21,988 nt of DNA from SMWC01 sp964466315. Its GTDB lineage: Bacteria > Pseudomonadota > Gammaproteobacteria > Steroidobacterales > Rariloculaceae. Position numbers and translations under genes: made by a program. Under the pieces are notes generated by a model. That model searched no databases, had not been told where the DNA came from, and saw only the letters and a list, made by a program, of their open reading frames with translations. The stretch lies in the NCBI GenBank assembly GCA_964466315.1, contig CAYXNS010000042.1, forward strand, positions 1 to 21,988. Direction: 5' to 3'. Positions within the stretch are counted from its first letter, which is position 1; each line of letters starts with the position of its first letter. Positions 6,381 through 14,199 of this stretch are shown here, one piece after another.

Positions 6381-9272
6381 ATGAGCACACGATTACAACG
6401 GCAATACGAGTCGTCGCCGTTTCATGGCGCCAACGCGCCTTACGTCGAGGCGTTGTATGAAGCTTATTTGAGCGATCCCACCAGCGTGCCCGGCGAATGG
6501 CGCCAACTGTTCGTCGGTCTGGGGGGAGATGCCGCGATTCGTGACGTCGCACATGCGCCGCTCGTCCAGGCGCTTGCGACGCGGCTCAAATCACCCCATG
6601 CCCTGGGCCCGAATGGGGGTGCGGCTGCACAGCCTTCGAGCCAGGCCAGCGAAAAGCAAGCGGCCGTTTCGCGCTTGATACAGGTCTACGGCATGCGGGG
6701 TCATCAGATCGCGGACCTCGACCCGCTCGGCTTGTGGCAGCGCCACACTCCCGCCGTGTTGAAGTTCGACTATCTCGGCCTGGACGATGCCGATCTGGAC
6801 ACGGAGTTCTACACCGGCGGACTCGCCGGGACCGGTCACGCTCGCATGAAACTCAAGGAGATTCTGCAGCTGCTCAAGACGATCTACTGCGGGAAGATAG
6901 GCGCTGAATTTGCACATCTCTCGCGCGCGCGGGAACGCCTCTGGCTCAGGGAGCGGTTCGAGGCCGAAATGGCTAATCGCAGCTACGACGGAGAGGAGCA
7001 ACGCCGAATTCTGGAGAGTCTCAACCGCGCCGAGGGCATCGAGCGTTATCTCAATACTAAGTACGTCGGGCAGAAGCGCTTCTCACTCGAGGGAGGCGAG
7101 GCGCTGATCCCGCTGCTCGATAATTTGATCCAGGGCGCGGGAGAACGCGGCGTGCAGGAGATCGTCATCGGTATGGCGCATCGCGGCCGATTGAATGTCC
7201 TGGTCAACGTGCTCGGCAAGTCACCCCAGGAGTTATTCTCCGAGTTCGAGGATGTTCACGATTCTGCAGAACTGTCCGGTTCTGGCGATGTGAAATATCA
7301 CATGGGCTTCTCGTCGGATATCCGTACGAGCGGGGAAAACGTTCACGTCGCACTGGCGTTCAACCCATCCCACCTGGAGATCGTCGATCCCGTCGTGGAA
7401 GGTTCGGTCAAGGCCCGGCAGGATCGCCGGGGCGATGCGGAAGGTAATCAGGTCTTGCCCGTGCTGATTCACGGCGATTCCGCGATCGCCGGGCAAGGGG
7501 TCGTTGCTGAGACATTCCAGCTGTCTCAGACCAGAGAGTTCTACACCGGCGGTACTATTCATGTCGTGGTCAACAATCAGATCGGATTCACGACGAGCGA
7601 TCAGCGGGATACGCGATCGACGCCGTATTGCTCGGATATTGCGAAGATGGTCGAGGCGCCGGTTCTGCACGTCAACGGTGACGATCCGGAGGCAGTCGTT
7701 ACGGCGATTCGACTCGCGCTGCGATACCGGCAGGTATTTCACAAGGATGTGGTGGTCGATCTGGTCTGCTATCGGCGACTCGGGCACAACGAAGTGGACG
7801 AGCCGTCCGCAACCCAGCCGATCATGTATCAGGCGATCAAGCGCCATGCCAGCGTTCGTACGCTCTACGGAACGGCGCTTACCGAGCGAGGTGCCGTGAC
7901 CAGCGAGGAACTGACGGCGATGGCGGAAGCTTATCGGAATTGCCTAGATGCCGGTCATAGCCCTAACGATGAATGTCTCGGGATGATCGGTAATCAGTAT
8001 ACGATTGACTGGAGCCGGTATGGGAGCGATCTAAGTGGAGCCGTTAAGACCGCGATCCCGAAGACGCAGCTCGAACGGCTCAGCGAGCGTGTGAACTCGA
8101 TCCCGGAGGACTTCAAGCTCCATCCCCGCGTGCAGAGAACGCTGGATGATCGCGTCAAGATGGCAGCCGGCCAGCTCGAGATCGACTGGGGATTCGCGGA
8201 GACGCTCGCCTACGCCAGCCTGCTGGTGGACAACTACCACATCCGGGTGATCGGCCAGGACACAAGGCGGGGGACATTCTTTCACCGCCACGCGACATTT
8301 TTCAATCAGAAAAACGGCGCGGAGTATACGCCGCTCGACCATATCGGAGAGACCGCGACGGCGTTCACGATTGCGGATTCGCTGCTATCGGAAGAAGCCG
8401 TACTCGGCTTCGAGTATGGTTACAGCACGACGTCGCCCGACTGCCTCGTGATATGGGAAGGCCAGTTCGGTGACTTCGTCAACGGCGCGCAAGTCGTCAT
8501 CGATCAATTCATCAGTTCCGGGGAGGCGAAATGGGGCAGGCTCAGTGGGCTGACGCTCTTCCTCCCGCATGGCTACGAAGGCCAGGGCCCGGAGCATTCG
8601 TCCGCGCGCCTGGAGCGTTTTCTCCAGTTATGTGCGGAGCACAATATGCAGGTCTGCATTCCGTCGACGCCCGCGCAGATGTTCCATATGCTGCGTCGGC
8701 AGTGCCTGCGGCCCGTTCGGAAGCCCTTGGTTGTGCTGACACCCAAGAGTTTGCTACGCCATCGGTTGTCTGTGTCATCATTGACGGATCTGTCACGCGG
8801 ATCGTTTCAGCCGCTGATCGGCGAGACGGAGTCGCTCGTGGCGAAGGAAGTGGAGCGCGTGGTCCTGTGTAGCGGTAAGGTGTACTACGACCTGGTACAG
8901 ATGCGACGCGAGAAGGAGATCGGCCGAGTGGCGATTGTACGTCTGGAGGAACTGTATCCATTCCCTGTCGAGGCCTATGCGAAGACTCTCGACCGGTATC
9001 CGAACGCCGCCGAGATCGTTTGGTGTCAAGAGGAGCCTCAGAACCAGGGTGCGTGGTATCAGATTCGCCATCGTCTGCAGGCGGCACTCGGGTCGAATCG
9101 GCGCCTATATTACGCGGGAAGGCACAGTGCCGCTGCGCCGGCGTCGGGTGTCCACGCCGCGCATGTCGTGCAGCAGCAGGCTCTCGTGGCTGCGGCACTG
9201 GAAGCGGGCTCGGGGAACGGCGACCTGGATGCGACAAATCTGATGCGCTTGGGAGCGACGGATGAGCATTGA
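6381..9272 (+). CDS. sucA: 2-oxoglutarate dehydrogenase E1 component
   Basis: Thiamine-diphosphate-dependent decarboxylating subunit of the 2-oxoglutarate dehydrogenase complex, converting 2-oxoglutarate and lipoyl-E2 to succinyl-dihydrolipoyl-E2 and CO2 in the TCA cycle. The protein has 963 aa, slightly longer than the E. coli enzyme (933). The N-terminal E2-interacting segment (YVEALYEAYLSDP, 21-33) is followed by MAHRGRLNVLVNVLGK, the NPSHLE motif, HGDSAIAGQG (364-373) and NNQIGFTT (398-405), which form the cofactor pocket. The C-terminal half contains the QEEPQNQGAW motif typical of this E1 type. The last residues form a short low-complexity tail. A TACACT hexamer at 6331-6336 could be a -10 but lacks a -35. 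The gene overlaps sucB by 11 nt, and no strong Shine-Dalgarno precedes the ATG. Confidence 0.97.
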   Translation: MSTRLQRQYESSPFHGANAPYVEALYEAYLSDPTSVPGEWRQLFVGLGGDAAIRDVAHAPLVQALATRLKSPHALGPNGGAAAQPSSQASEKQAAVSRLIQVYGMRGHQIADLDPLGLWQRHTPAVLKFDYLGLDDADLDTEFYTGGLAGTGHARMKLKEILQLLKTIYCGKIGAEFAHLSRARERLWLRERFEAEMANRSYDGEEQRRILESLNRAEGIERYLNTKYVGQKRFSLEGGEALIPLLDNLIQGAGERGVQEIVIGMAHRGRLNVLVNVLGKSPQELFSEFEDVHDSAELSGSGDVKYHMGFSSDIRTSGENVHVALAFNPSHLEIVDPVVEGSVKARQDRRGDAEGNQVLPVLIHGDSAIAGQGVVAETFQLSQTREFYTGGTIHVVVNNQIGFTTSDQRDTRSTPYCSDIAKMVEAPVLHVNGDDPEAVVTAIRLALRYRQVFHKDVVVDLVCYRRLGHNEVDEPSATQPIMYQAIKRHASVRTLYGTALTERGAVTSEELTAMAEAYRNCLDAGHSPNDECLGMIGNQYTIDWSRYGSDLSGAVKTAIPKTQLERLSERVNSIPEDFKLHPRVQRTLDDRVKMAAGQLEIDWGFAETLAYASLLVDNYHIRVIGQDTRRGTFFHRHATFFNQKNGAEYTPLDHIGETATAFTIADSLLSEEAVLGFEYGYSTTSPDCLVIWEGQFGDFVNGAQVVIDQFISSGEAKWGRLSGLTLFLPHGYEGQGPEHSSARLERFLQLCAEHNMQVCIPSTPAQMFHMLRRQCLRPVRKPLVVLTPKSLLRHRLSVSSLTDLSRGSFQPLIGETESLVAKEVERVVLCSGKVYYDLVQMRREKEIGRVAIVRLEELYPFPVEAYAKTLDRYPNAAEIVWCQEEPQNQGAWYQIRHRLQAALGSNRRLYYAGRHSAAAPASGVHAAHVVQQQALVAAALEAGSGNGDLDATNLMRLGATDEH

Positions 9273-10476
9273 GGTCAAGGTGCCTCAGCTGCCTGAGTCC
9301 GTTACCGACGCGACTGTCATCGCGTGGCACAAACGTGCCGGCGATTCCGTTCGTCGCGATGAGAATCTTGTGGATCTGGAGACGGACAAGGTCGTGTTGG
9401 AAGTTCCGGCACCGAGCGATGGCGTATTAAAGGAGTTGAAGATCGACGATGGCGCCATTGTGACCGGTGGGCAGGTGCTCGCGTTGCTCGAGCCCGGTGA
9501 GGTGGAGCATCCAAAGGCTGCGGCGCCGGTGGCGGAGCCGAAGCCGGCGGCGGACGCGGAGCGATCTTCCGGCAGTGCGGCGGAGCGGCTGGGTCCCGCC
9601 GCTCGGCGACTAGTCGAGGAGCACGATCTGGATGCCTCGGCGATCAGCGGCTCCGGCCGCGACGGGCGGGTGACAAAGGCCGACGTCTTGGCGTATCTCG
9701 AGACCAGCCGCGTCACAACCGTGGAGCCGGAAGAGGGCCCACGGCTCACGACACCGTCGGTAGGTGGCGGCGTGTCGCGCGCCGAGCAGCGTGTCGCGAT
9801 GACGCGCCTGCGGACGCGTATTGCGGAGCGCCTGGTCGAGGCGCAGCAGACGGCGGCGATGTTGACGACATTCAACGAGGTCGACATGACCGCAGTCATG
9901 AGCCTGCGGTCACGGTATCGGGAGGAATTCAAGGAACGTCACGCAGTCAAGCTGGGCTTCATGTCATTTTTCGTCAAGGCTTCGGTAGAGGCGTTGCGCC
10001 GCTACCCCGTTCTCAACGCTTCGCTTGACGAACCGGACATCGTCTATCACGAGTATTTCGATATCGGCGTCGCCGTTTCGACGGAGCGTGGCCTCATCGT
10101 ACCGATTATTCGCAATGTGGAGGCTAAGAGTTACGCGGAAATAGAAATGGAAATAGCTGACTATGGTGCCCGGGCACGCAGCGGCAGCATCAATATGGAA
10201 GAGCTGACGGGTGGCACGTTCACGATTACGAACGGCGGAATCTTCGGCTCGCTGATGTCCACGCCGATATTGAATCCGCCGCAGAGCGGCATACTCGGTA
10301 TGCATTCCATTCAGCAACGTCCGATCGTCATCGAGGGAAAGATCGAAGCACGGCCAATGATGTATATGGCGCTGACCTATGACCATCGCGTCGTGGACGG
10401 TCGTGAGGCGGTAAGATTCCTGGTTGCGTTGAAGGAGTTATTAGAGGATCCAGCGCGGCTGATCTTGCAGGTGTGA
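9262..10476 (+). CDS. sucB: Dihydrolipoamide succinyltransferase (E2)
   Basis: Core acyltransferase of the 2-oxoglutarate dehydrogenase complex, passing the succinyl group from lipoamide to CoA. The protein has 404 aa, close to E. coli SucB (405). An N-terminal lipoyl domain carries the lipoylated Lys43 in ETDKV. An Ala/Pro/Glu-rich linker (about 85-108) leads to the E3-binding domain (LGPAARRLVEEHDLD to about 147). The catalytic domain ends with YDHRVVDG, giving His375 and Asp379 as active-site residues, the same numbers as in E. coli. The start ATG lies inside the end of sucA, so translation is probably coupled. lpd follows 6 nt after the stop. One lipoyl domain is usual for SucB and distinguishes it from many pyruvate dehydrogenase E2 proteins. 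Confidence 0.97.
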   Translation: MSIEVKVPQLPESVTDATVIAWHKRAGDSVRRDENLVDLETDKVVLEVPAPSDGVLKELKIDDGAIVTGGQVLALLEPGEVEHPKAAAPVAEPKPAADAERSSGSAAERLGPAARRLVEEHDLDASAISGSGRDGRVTKADVLAYLETSRVTTVEPEEGPRLTTPSVGGGVSRAEQRVAMTRLRTRIAERLVEAQQTAAMLTTFNEVDMTAVMSLRSRYREEFKERHAVKLGFMSFFVKASVEALRRYPVLNASLDEPDIVYHEYFDIGVAVSTERGLIVPIIRNVEAKSYAEIEMEIADYGARARSGSINMEELTGGTFTITNGGIFGSLMSTPILNPPQSGILGMHSIQQRPIVIEGKIEARPMMYMALTYDHRVVDGREAVRFLVALKELLEDPARLILQV

Positions 10477-10482
10477 CTGAAC

Positions 10483-11913
10483 ATGAGTGAGAAAGAATTC
10501 GATGTCGTCGTGATCGGCGGTGGTCCGGCGGGGTACCCAGCGGCGATCCGGGCGGCTCAGAACGGGCTCAGCGTAGCCTGTATCGACGAGTGGCAAAATC
10601 ATGACGGCAGTCGTAGCTTCGGGGGCACTTGCCTGAACGCCGGTTGTATACCATCGAAAGCGTTGCTCGAGTCATCGGAGCTCTACCACCGGGCCGCATC
10701 GGAGTTCAGCAGGCATGGCATCGGCGTGGGCGAACTCGGTATGGATGTCGGCACGATGCAGTCGCGCAAGGCAGGCATTGTCAAACAGCTCACCGGCGGC
10801 ATCATTGCGTTGTTCAAGTCGAATGGTGTAACGGCTTTCCAGGGCCATGGCCGTCTGCTCGCCGATCATCACGTCGAGTTCACGGATGCCGATGGTGCAA
10901 CGGAAACGATCAACGCCAAGCACGTCGTGCTCGCGAGCGGCTCCGCGCCGATCGAACTGCCGGTCGCGCCGTTCGACGGCGAGCTGATCGTCGATTCGTG
11001 GGGTGCGCTCGAGTTTAGTGAAGTCCCGAAACGTCTGGGCGTCATCGGTGCCGGAGCGATCGGGCTCGAGCTCGGGAGCGTTTGGCAGCGGCTCGGTGCC
11101 GAGGTCGTGATTCTCGAGGCGCTCGACGAGTTTCTCTACATGGCGGATGCACAGATCGCCAAGGAAGCCGGCAAGCATTTTAAGCGCCAGGGCCTGGATA
11201 TTCGACTCGGCGCGACAATGACGGGCGCCGCTGTCGACGATTCGGGCGTCAGTGTGAGCTACGAGGACGGTTCGGGTGCGCAGGCACTGGAGGTCGACAA
11301 GTTGATCGTGGCCGTGGGGCGACGGCCGTTTACGGCCGACTTGCTCACCGATGATGCCGGCGTAGTCCTCGATGAGCGAGGCTTCATCCAAGTCGATGAG
11401 AGCTGTCGAACGACTGCGGCCCAGGTCTGGGCGATAGGCGATGTCGTCCGTGGCCCGATGTTGGCTCACAAGGGCACGGAGGAGGGGGTCATGGTCGCAG
11501 ATCTGATCGCCGGTAAGGTCGGTGAAGTCAACTATGATGCGATTCCGTCGGTGATCTACACCGCGCCGGAGATCGCCTGGGTCGGTAAGACTGAGGCCGA
11601 AGTCGAGGCAAGCGGTGTCGCTTACAAGGTGGGGACCTTCCCGTTTACCGCGAATGGCCGCGCTAAGGGTATGGAACAGACGGAAGGTTTGGTCAAGGTC
11701 ATCACGGTGGAGGATGACGACGAACTCCTGGGCGTGCATATCGTCGGCCCGGTCGCGGGCGAGCTGATTGCAGAGGCCGTGCTAGCGATCGAGTTCTCCG
11801 CTTCGGGAGAGGATCTGCAGAGAACCGTCCACGCTCATCCGACGCTGACCGAAGCCATCCACGAGGCGGCCCTGGCAGCCGATAAGCGCGCGATTCACGC
11901 CATCAACCGCTAA
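10483..11913 (+). CDS. lpd: Dihydrolipoyl dehydrogenase (E3)
   Basis: FAD-dependent dehydrogenase that reoxidises dihydrolipoamide on E2 and passes electrons to NAD+. The protein has 476 aa, normal for the family. The N-terminal FAD-binding motif GGGPAGYPAA is at 12-21, the redox-active disulfide is Cys50/Cys55 (GGTCLNAGCIPSK), the NAD-binding GAGAIGLELGSVW lies in the middle, and GDV in AIGDVVRGPMLAHK contacts FAD. The C-terminal catalytic pair is His452 and Glu457 (HPTLTE). Its position right after sucB indicates use in the 2-oxoglutarate complex, though the same E3 often also serves pyruvate dehydrogenase and the glycine cleavage system. The TAA stop (11911-11913) overlaps the start of a long inverted repeat at 11912. 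No sucC or sucD is seen downstream because the scaffold gap follows. Confidence 0.97.
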   Translation: MSEKEFDVVVIGGGPAGYPAAIRAAQNGLSVACIDEWQNHDGSRSFGGTCLNAGCIPSKALLESSELYHRAASEFSRHGIGVGELGMDVGTMQSRKAGIVKQLTGGIIALFKSNGVTAFQGHGRLLADHHVEFTDADGATETINAKHVVLASGSAPIELPVAPFDGELIVDSWGALEFSEVPKRLGVIGAGAIGLELGSVWQRLGAEVVILEALDEFLYMADAQIAKEAGKHFKRQGLDIRLGATMTGAAVDDSGVSVSYEDGSGAQALEVDKLIVAVGRRPFTADLLTDDAGVVLDERGFIQVDESCRTTAAQVWAIGDVVRGPMLAHKGTEEGVMVADLIAGKVGEVNYDAIPSVIYTAPEIAWVGKTEAEVEASGVAYKVGTFPFTANGRAKGMEQTEGLVKVITVEDDDELLGVHIVGPVAGELIAEAVLAIEFSASGEDLQRTVHAHPTLTEAIHEAALAADKRAIHAINR

Positions 11914-12107
11914 TAAAATGGGGCCAGATTCCTTTTTTCACCGGAGGCGTCGGGTTGTGACGAATCGTTCAAAAAAAGGAATCTGGCCCNNNNNNNNNNN
12001 NNNNNNNNNNNNNNNNNNNNNNNNNNNNNNNNNNNNNNNNNNNNNNNNNNNNNNNNNNNNNNNNNNNNNNNNNNNNNNNNNNNNNNNNNATCTGGCCCCA
12101 TTTTATT
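11912..12107. repeat. Long inverted repeat interrupted by the assembly gap
   Basis: The left arm 11912-11938 begins with AATAAAATGGGGCCAGATTC and ends in a run of T. It pairs perfectly with 11972-11989 over 18 bp (11921-11938), with a 33-nt loop (11939-11971). After the gap, 12090-12107 is the reverse complement of the first 18 bases of the left arm. The last 9 bases before the Ns (ATCTGGCCC, 11981-11989) equal the first 9 after them (12090-12098). Merging on these gives a perfect 27-bp stem with a 33-nt loop, 87 nt in all. No T-run follows the stem, so it is not an ordinary terminator. It resembles REP-like or MITE-like palindromic elements, which are often multicopy and break assemblies; that classification is inference. 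Confidence 0.75.
11990..12089. other. Assembly gap of exactly 100 N
   Basis: All bases from 11990 to 12089 are N. A round 100 is the usual placeholder for a scaffold gap of unknown length, so the true distance between lpd and yebC is not known. ORFs reading through it are artefacts. Confidence 0.99.
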
Positions 12108-12170
12108 CGGGTCCATTTTTCGTTGCGCGGCGACTCCCACAGCCATGCTGTCTGCGTGGCCAAATCCCGC

Positions 12171-12176
12171 TATCAT
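12171..12176 (+). promoter_or_regulatory. Candidate -10 element upstream of yebC
   Basis: TATCAT followed by a GC-rich stretch (GGCGCCCG) looks like a -10 hexamer with a GC-rich discriminator. A start point near 12183 would place the RNA 5' end just before the complementary segment GACAGGGG. No good -35 is visible at 16-18 bp. This is the only promoter-like element I see between the gap and yebC. Confidence 0.3.
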
Positions 12177-12184
12177 AGGCGCCC

Positions 12185-12270
12185 GACAGGGGCTAAATAC
12201 CTACTGTCATTGGAGTTTCGGAGCGCTACTCACCGGGGACAGCCCATCGCGGCCGGTGCTGCCCCCTGTC
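12185..12270 (+). ncRNA. Possible structured leader RNA of yebC
   Basis: GACAGGGG (12185-12192) and CCCCTGTC (12263-12270) are perfectly complementary and could close an 86-nt domain. Inside are a GAGT/ACTC hairpin (12213-12216 with 12228-12231) and a CACCGG/CCGGTG hairpin (12231-12236 with 12253-12258). An alternative pairing, GGGGACAGC (12234-12242) with GCTGCCCC (12258-12265) with one bulged A, would compete with the outer stem and the inner hairpin. Mutually exclusive stems before a gene suggest attenuation, but I recognise no known riboswitch, and the segment could be a decayed palindromic repeat. Pairing was assessed by eye only. Confidence 0.3.
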
Positions 12271-12308
12271 TGAGAAGGCCCGGATCATACGCGTAAGCTG
12301 GGAGCACA

Positions 12309-13049
12309 ATGGCTGGTCACAGTAAATGGGCGAATATCCGCTTTCGAAAGGGCGCCCAGGACGCCAAACGCGGCAAACTCTTCACTAAGCTTATTCGTGA
12401 GATCATGGTTGCGGCGCGTGCCGCAGGCGGCGATCTCACGTCGAATCCGCGTCTCCGCAGCGCGATCGACAAAGCGAAGTCCCAGAGTATGCCCAAGGAT
12501 AATATCGACCGGGCGATCAAGCGCGGCACTGGCGAGGACGATGGCGCGACTTATGAGGAGGTGCGCTACGAAGGCTATGGTCCTGGCGGCGTCGCGGTCA
12601 TGGTCGACGGCCTGACCGACAACCGTAACCGTACCGTGGCGGAGATTCGCCATGCGTTCACCAAGTACGGCGGCAATCTCGGCGCCGACGGTGCAGTAGC
12701 CTATCTCTTCACGCTCACCGGTTTGATGGGTTACCCGAGCGGTTCCGATGAAGAGAAAATCATGGATGTTGCCATCGAAGCCGGGGCCTCGGATATCGTC
12801 TCCAACGACGACGGATCTATCGACGTGCTCAGCGAGCCGGCCGATTTTGGAGTCGTGAAGGACGCCATGACCGAAGCCGGATTGGCCCCGGAGCAGTCGG
12901 AGATCACGATGCGGGCATCGACGAGCTCGGAGATTGAAATCGGTCAGGCAGAGACGCTACTGAAATTGCTGGACGCGCTGGACGAGTTGGACGATGTGCA
13001 GCAGGTGTACTCTAACGCGGAGATTCCGCAGGAACTCCTTGAGGCCTGA
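12309..13049 (+). CDS. yebC: YebC/PmpR family protein (TACO1 homologue)
   Basis: A 246-aa cytoplasmic protein with the invariant family start MAGHSKWANI, then RKGAQDAKRGKLFTKLIREI (residues 13-32). The acidic YEGYGPGGVAVMVD segment in the middle is also canonical. The family has been described as transcriptional regulators (PmpR in Pseudomonas) and, for the YebC/TACO1 type, as factors that help ribosomes through difficult sequences such as polyproline; which applies here cannot be read from sequence. GGGAG at 12300-12304 is a good ribosome binding site. In E. coli and Pseudomonas the gene precedes ruvC, as it does here; aspS, which is usual upstream, is not seen because the contig gap intervenes. 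Confidence 0.95.
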   Translation: MAGHSKWANIRFRKGAQDAKRGKLFTKLIREIMVAARAAGGDLTSNPRLRSAIDKAKSQSMPKDNIDRAIKRGTGEDDGATYEEVRYEGYGPGGVAVMVDGLTDNRNRTVAEIRHAFTKYGGNLGADGAVAYLFTLTGLMGYPSGSDEEKIMDVAIEAGASDIVSNDDGSIDVLSEPADFGVVKDAMTEAGLAPEQSEITMRASTSSEIEIGQAETLLKLLDALDELDDVQQVYSNAEIPQELLEA

Positions 13050-13084
13050 GGGGGCCGCGGGATGAATCGGTAGATCGAGATCAG

Positions 13085-13594
13085 GTGAAAGAAGGCATTC
13101 GCATACTTGGAATCGACCCTGGGTCCCAGATCACGGGCTACGGGTTCATCGATGTCCGCGGTGACAGAACCATTCTCGTGGACTGGGGGACGATTCAGAC
13201 CTCTGGAGAGCACTGCAGCCGGCTCCGGCAGATTTTCGAGGAAGTTGCGGCGCTCGTGAGCCAACATCAGCCTGCAGAAATCGCGATCGAACGCGTGTTC
13301 GTGCACAGAAACGCCGATAGTGCGTTGAAGCTCGGCCAGGCACGGGCCGCGGCACTCTGCGCAACCTTCGAGGCTGAGTTACCGATTTTCGAGTATGCCG
13401 CCAAACATATTAAGAAGGCCGTCGTCGGCAGTGGTGGCGCGGACAAGACGCAAGTGCAGCATATGGTTAAGATGTTGCTGGCGATGAAAGTCGATCCACA
13501 GGCGGATGCAGCAGATGCTCTGGCGGCAGCGCTCTGTCATTCTCACGAGCGGAACACGCATGCGCTGTTTTGCGAGGCGGCGGTGCAGTCGTGA
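13085..13594 (+). CDS. ruvC: Holliday junction endonuclease RuvC
   Basis: Homodimeric resolvase that cuts four-way DNA junctions together with RuvAB. The protein has 169 aa, close to E. coli RuvC (173). The metal-binding acidic residues are all present: Asp11 in GIDPG, Glu69 in IAIERVF, and Asp141 and Asp144 in DPQADAADALAAALCH. The conserved KKAVVGSGGADKTQVQ segment (110-125) that contacts DNA is also intact. The start is GTG at 13085, 35 nt after yebC, with only a weak GAG upstream. The stop overlaps the GTG start of ruvA by 4 nt (GTGA), which suggests coupled translation. Confidence 0.96.
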   Translation: MKEGIRILGIDPGSQITGYGFIDVRGDRTILVDWGTIQTSGEHCSRLRQIFEEVAALVSQHQPAEIAIERVFVHRNADSALKLGQARAAALCATFEAELPIFEYAAKHIKKAVVGSGGADKTQVQHMVKMLLAMKVDPQADAADALAAALCHSHERNTHALFCEAAVQS

Positions 13595-14178
13595 TCGGCT
13601 TCCTCAGAGGTACGCTCGTGTCGAAACGCCCGCCGCAGCTGATTCTCGACGTAGGCGGCGTGGGTTACGAGCTCGAAGCACCCATGTCGACGTTCTATAA
13701 CTTGCCTGAATCCGGCGAGCCGTTGAGCCTCGTCACACATCTCGTTATACGAGACGATGCACATGTTCTCTACGGCTTCGCCTCGGAGGGTGAGCGGGCG
13801 CTGTTCAGGAGTCTACTGAAGGTCTCCGGCGTGGGTGCGCGTATCGCACTCGGGATCCTGTCGGGCATCAGTGTCGCAGGCTTTAGGCAATGCGTTCTGG
13901 AACGGGATGTGATTGCGTTGACCCGGTTGCCTGGCATCGGACGCAAGACGGCTGAGCGCCTGCTCGTCGAGATGGCCGATCGGCTGCCGGAACAGGATGT
14001 GCCCGACGTCGACGGCGGGAATGGCGCGTCGAACGCCGAAGGTGAAGCACACGGTGCGCTGTTGGCGTTGGGTTACAAACCGGCGGAGGCGTTGCGGATG
14101 CTGAAGGACCTGGATGCCACGAGTCTGCGTACGGAGGAATTGATCCGTGAAGCGCTTAAACAGATTCATGATCGCTAG
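13591..14178 (+). CDS. ruvA: Holliday junction DNA helicase subunit RuvA
   Basis: Tetrameric junction-binding protein that loads the RuvB motor. From the GTG at 13591 the protein has 195 aa and begins IGFLRGTLV, the canonical RuvA N-terminus; the frame is open a few codons upstream, but that would add residues not found in the family. Domain I is an OB fold (about 1-62). Domain II carries two helix-hairpin-helix motifs, LLKVSGVGARIALGIL (75-90) and LTRLPGIGRKTAERLL (110-125). A linker (131-152) leads to domain III (153-193), which binds RuvB. The 4-nt overlap with ruvC and the 21-nt gap to ruvB indicate one operon. Confidence 0.96.
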   Translation: MIGFLRGTLVSKRPPQLILDVGGVGYELEAPMSTFYNLPESGEPLSLVTHLVIRDDAHVLYGFASEGERALFRSLLKVSGVGARIALGILSGISVAGFRQCVLERDVIALTRLPGIGRKTAERLLVEMADRLPEQDVPDVDGGNGASNAEGEAHGALLALGYKPAEALRMLKDLDATSLRTEELIREALKQIHDR

Positions 14179-14199
14179 CGGTTGTACGAGCAGAGGCCG

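Noticed and set aside
8542..9330. 262-codon antisense frame opposite the sucA end
   Set aside because: Low-complexity Arg/Ser/Pro-rich translation, typical of the antisense of GC-rich coding DNA.
10672..11739. 355-codon antisense frame opposite lpd
   Set aside because: Shadow of a GC-rich, clearly real gene; no recognisable domain.
11920..11989. Gap-flanking stem as an intrinsic terminator of lpd
   Set aside because: The T-run lies in the 5' arm, not after the stem; the 3' side continues GC-rich.
11910..12178. Open reading frames crossing the N gap on both strands
   Set aside because: They exist only because N codons are not stops; their ends are repeat sequence.
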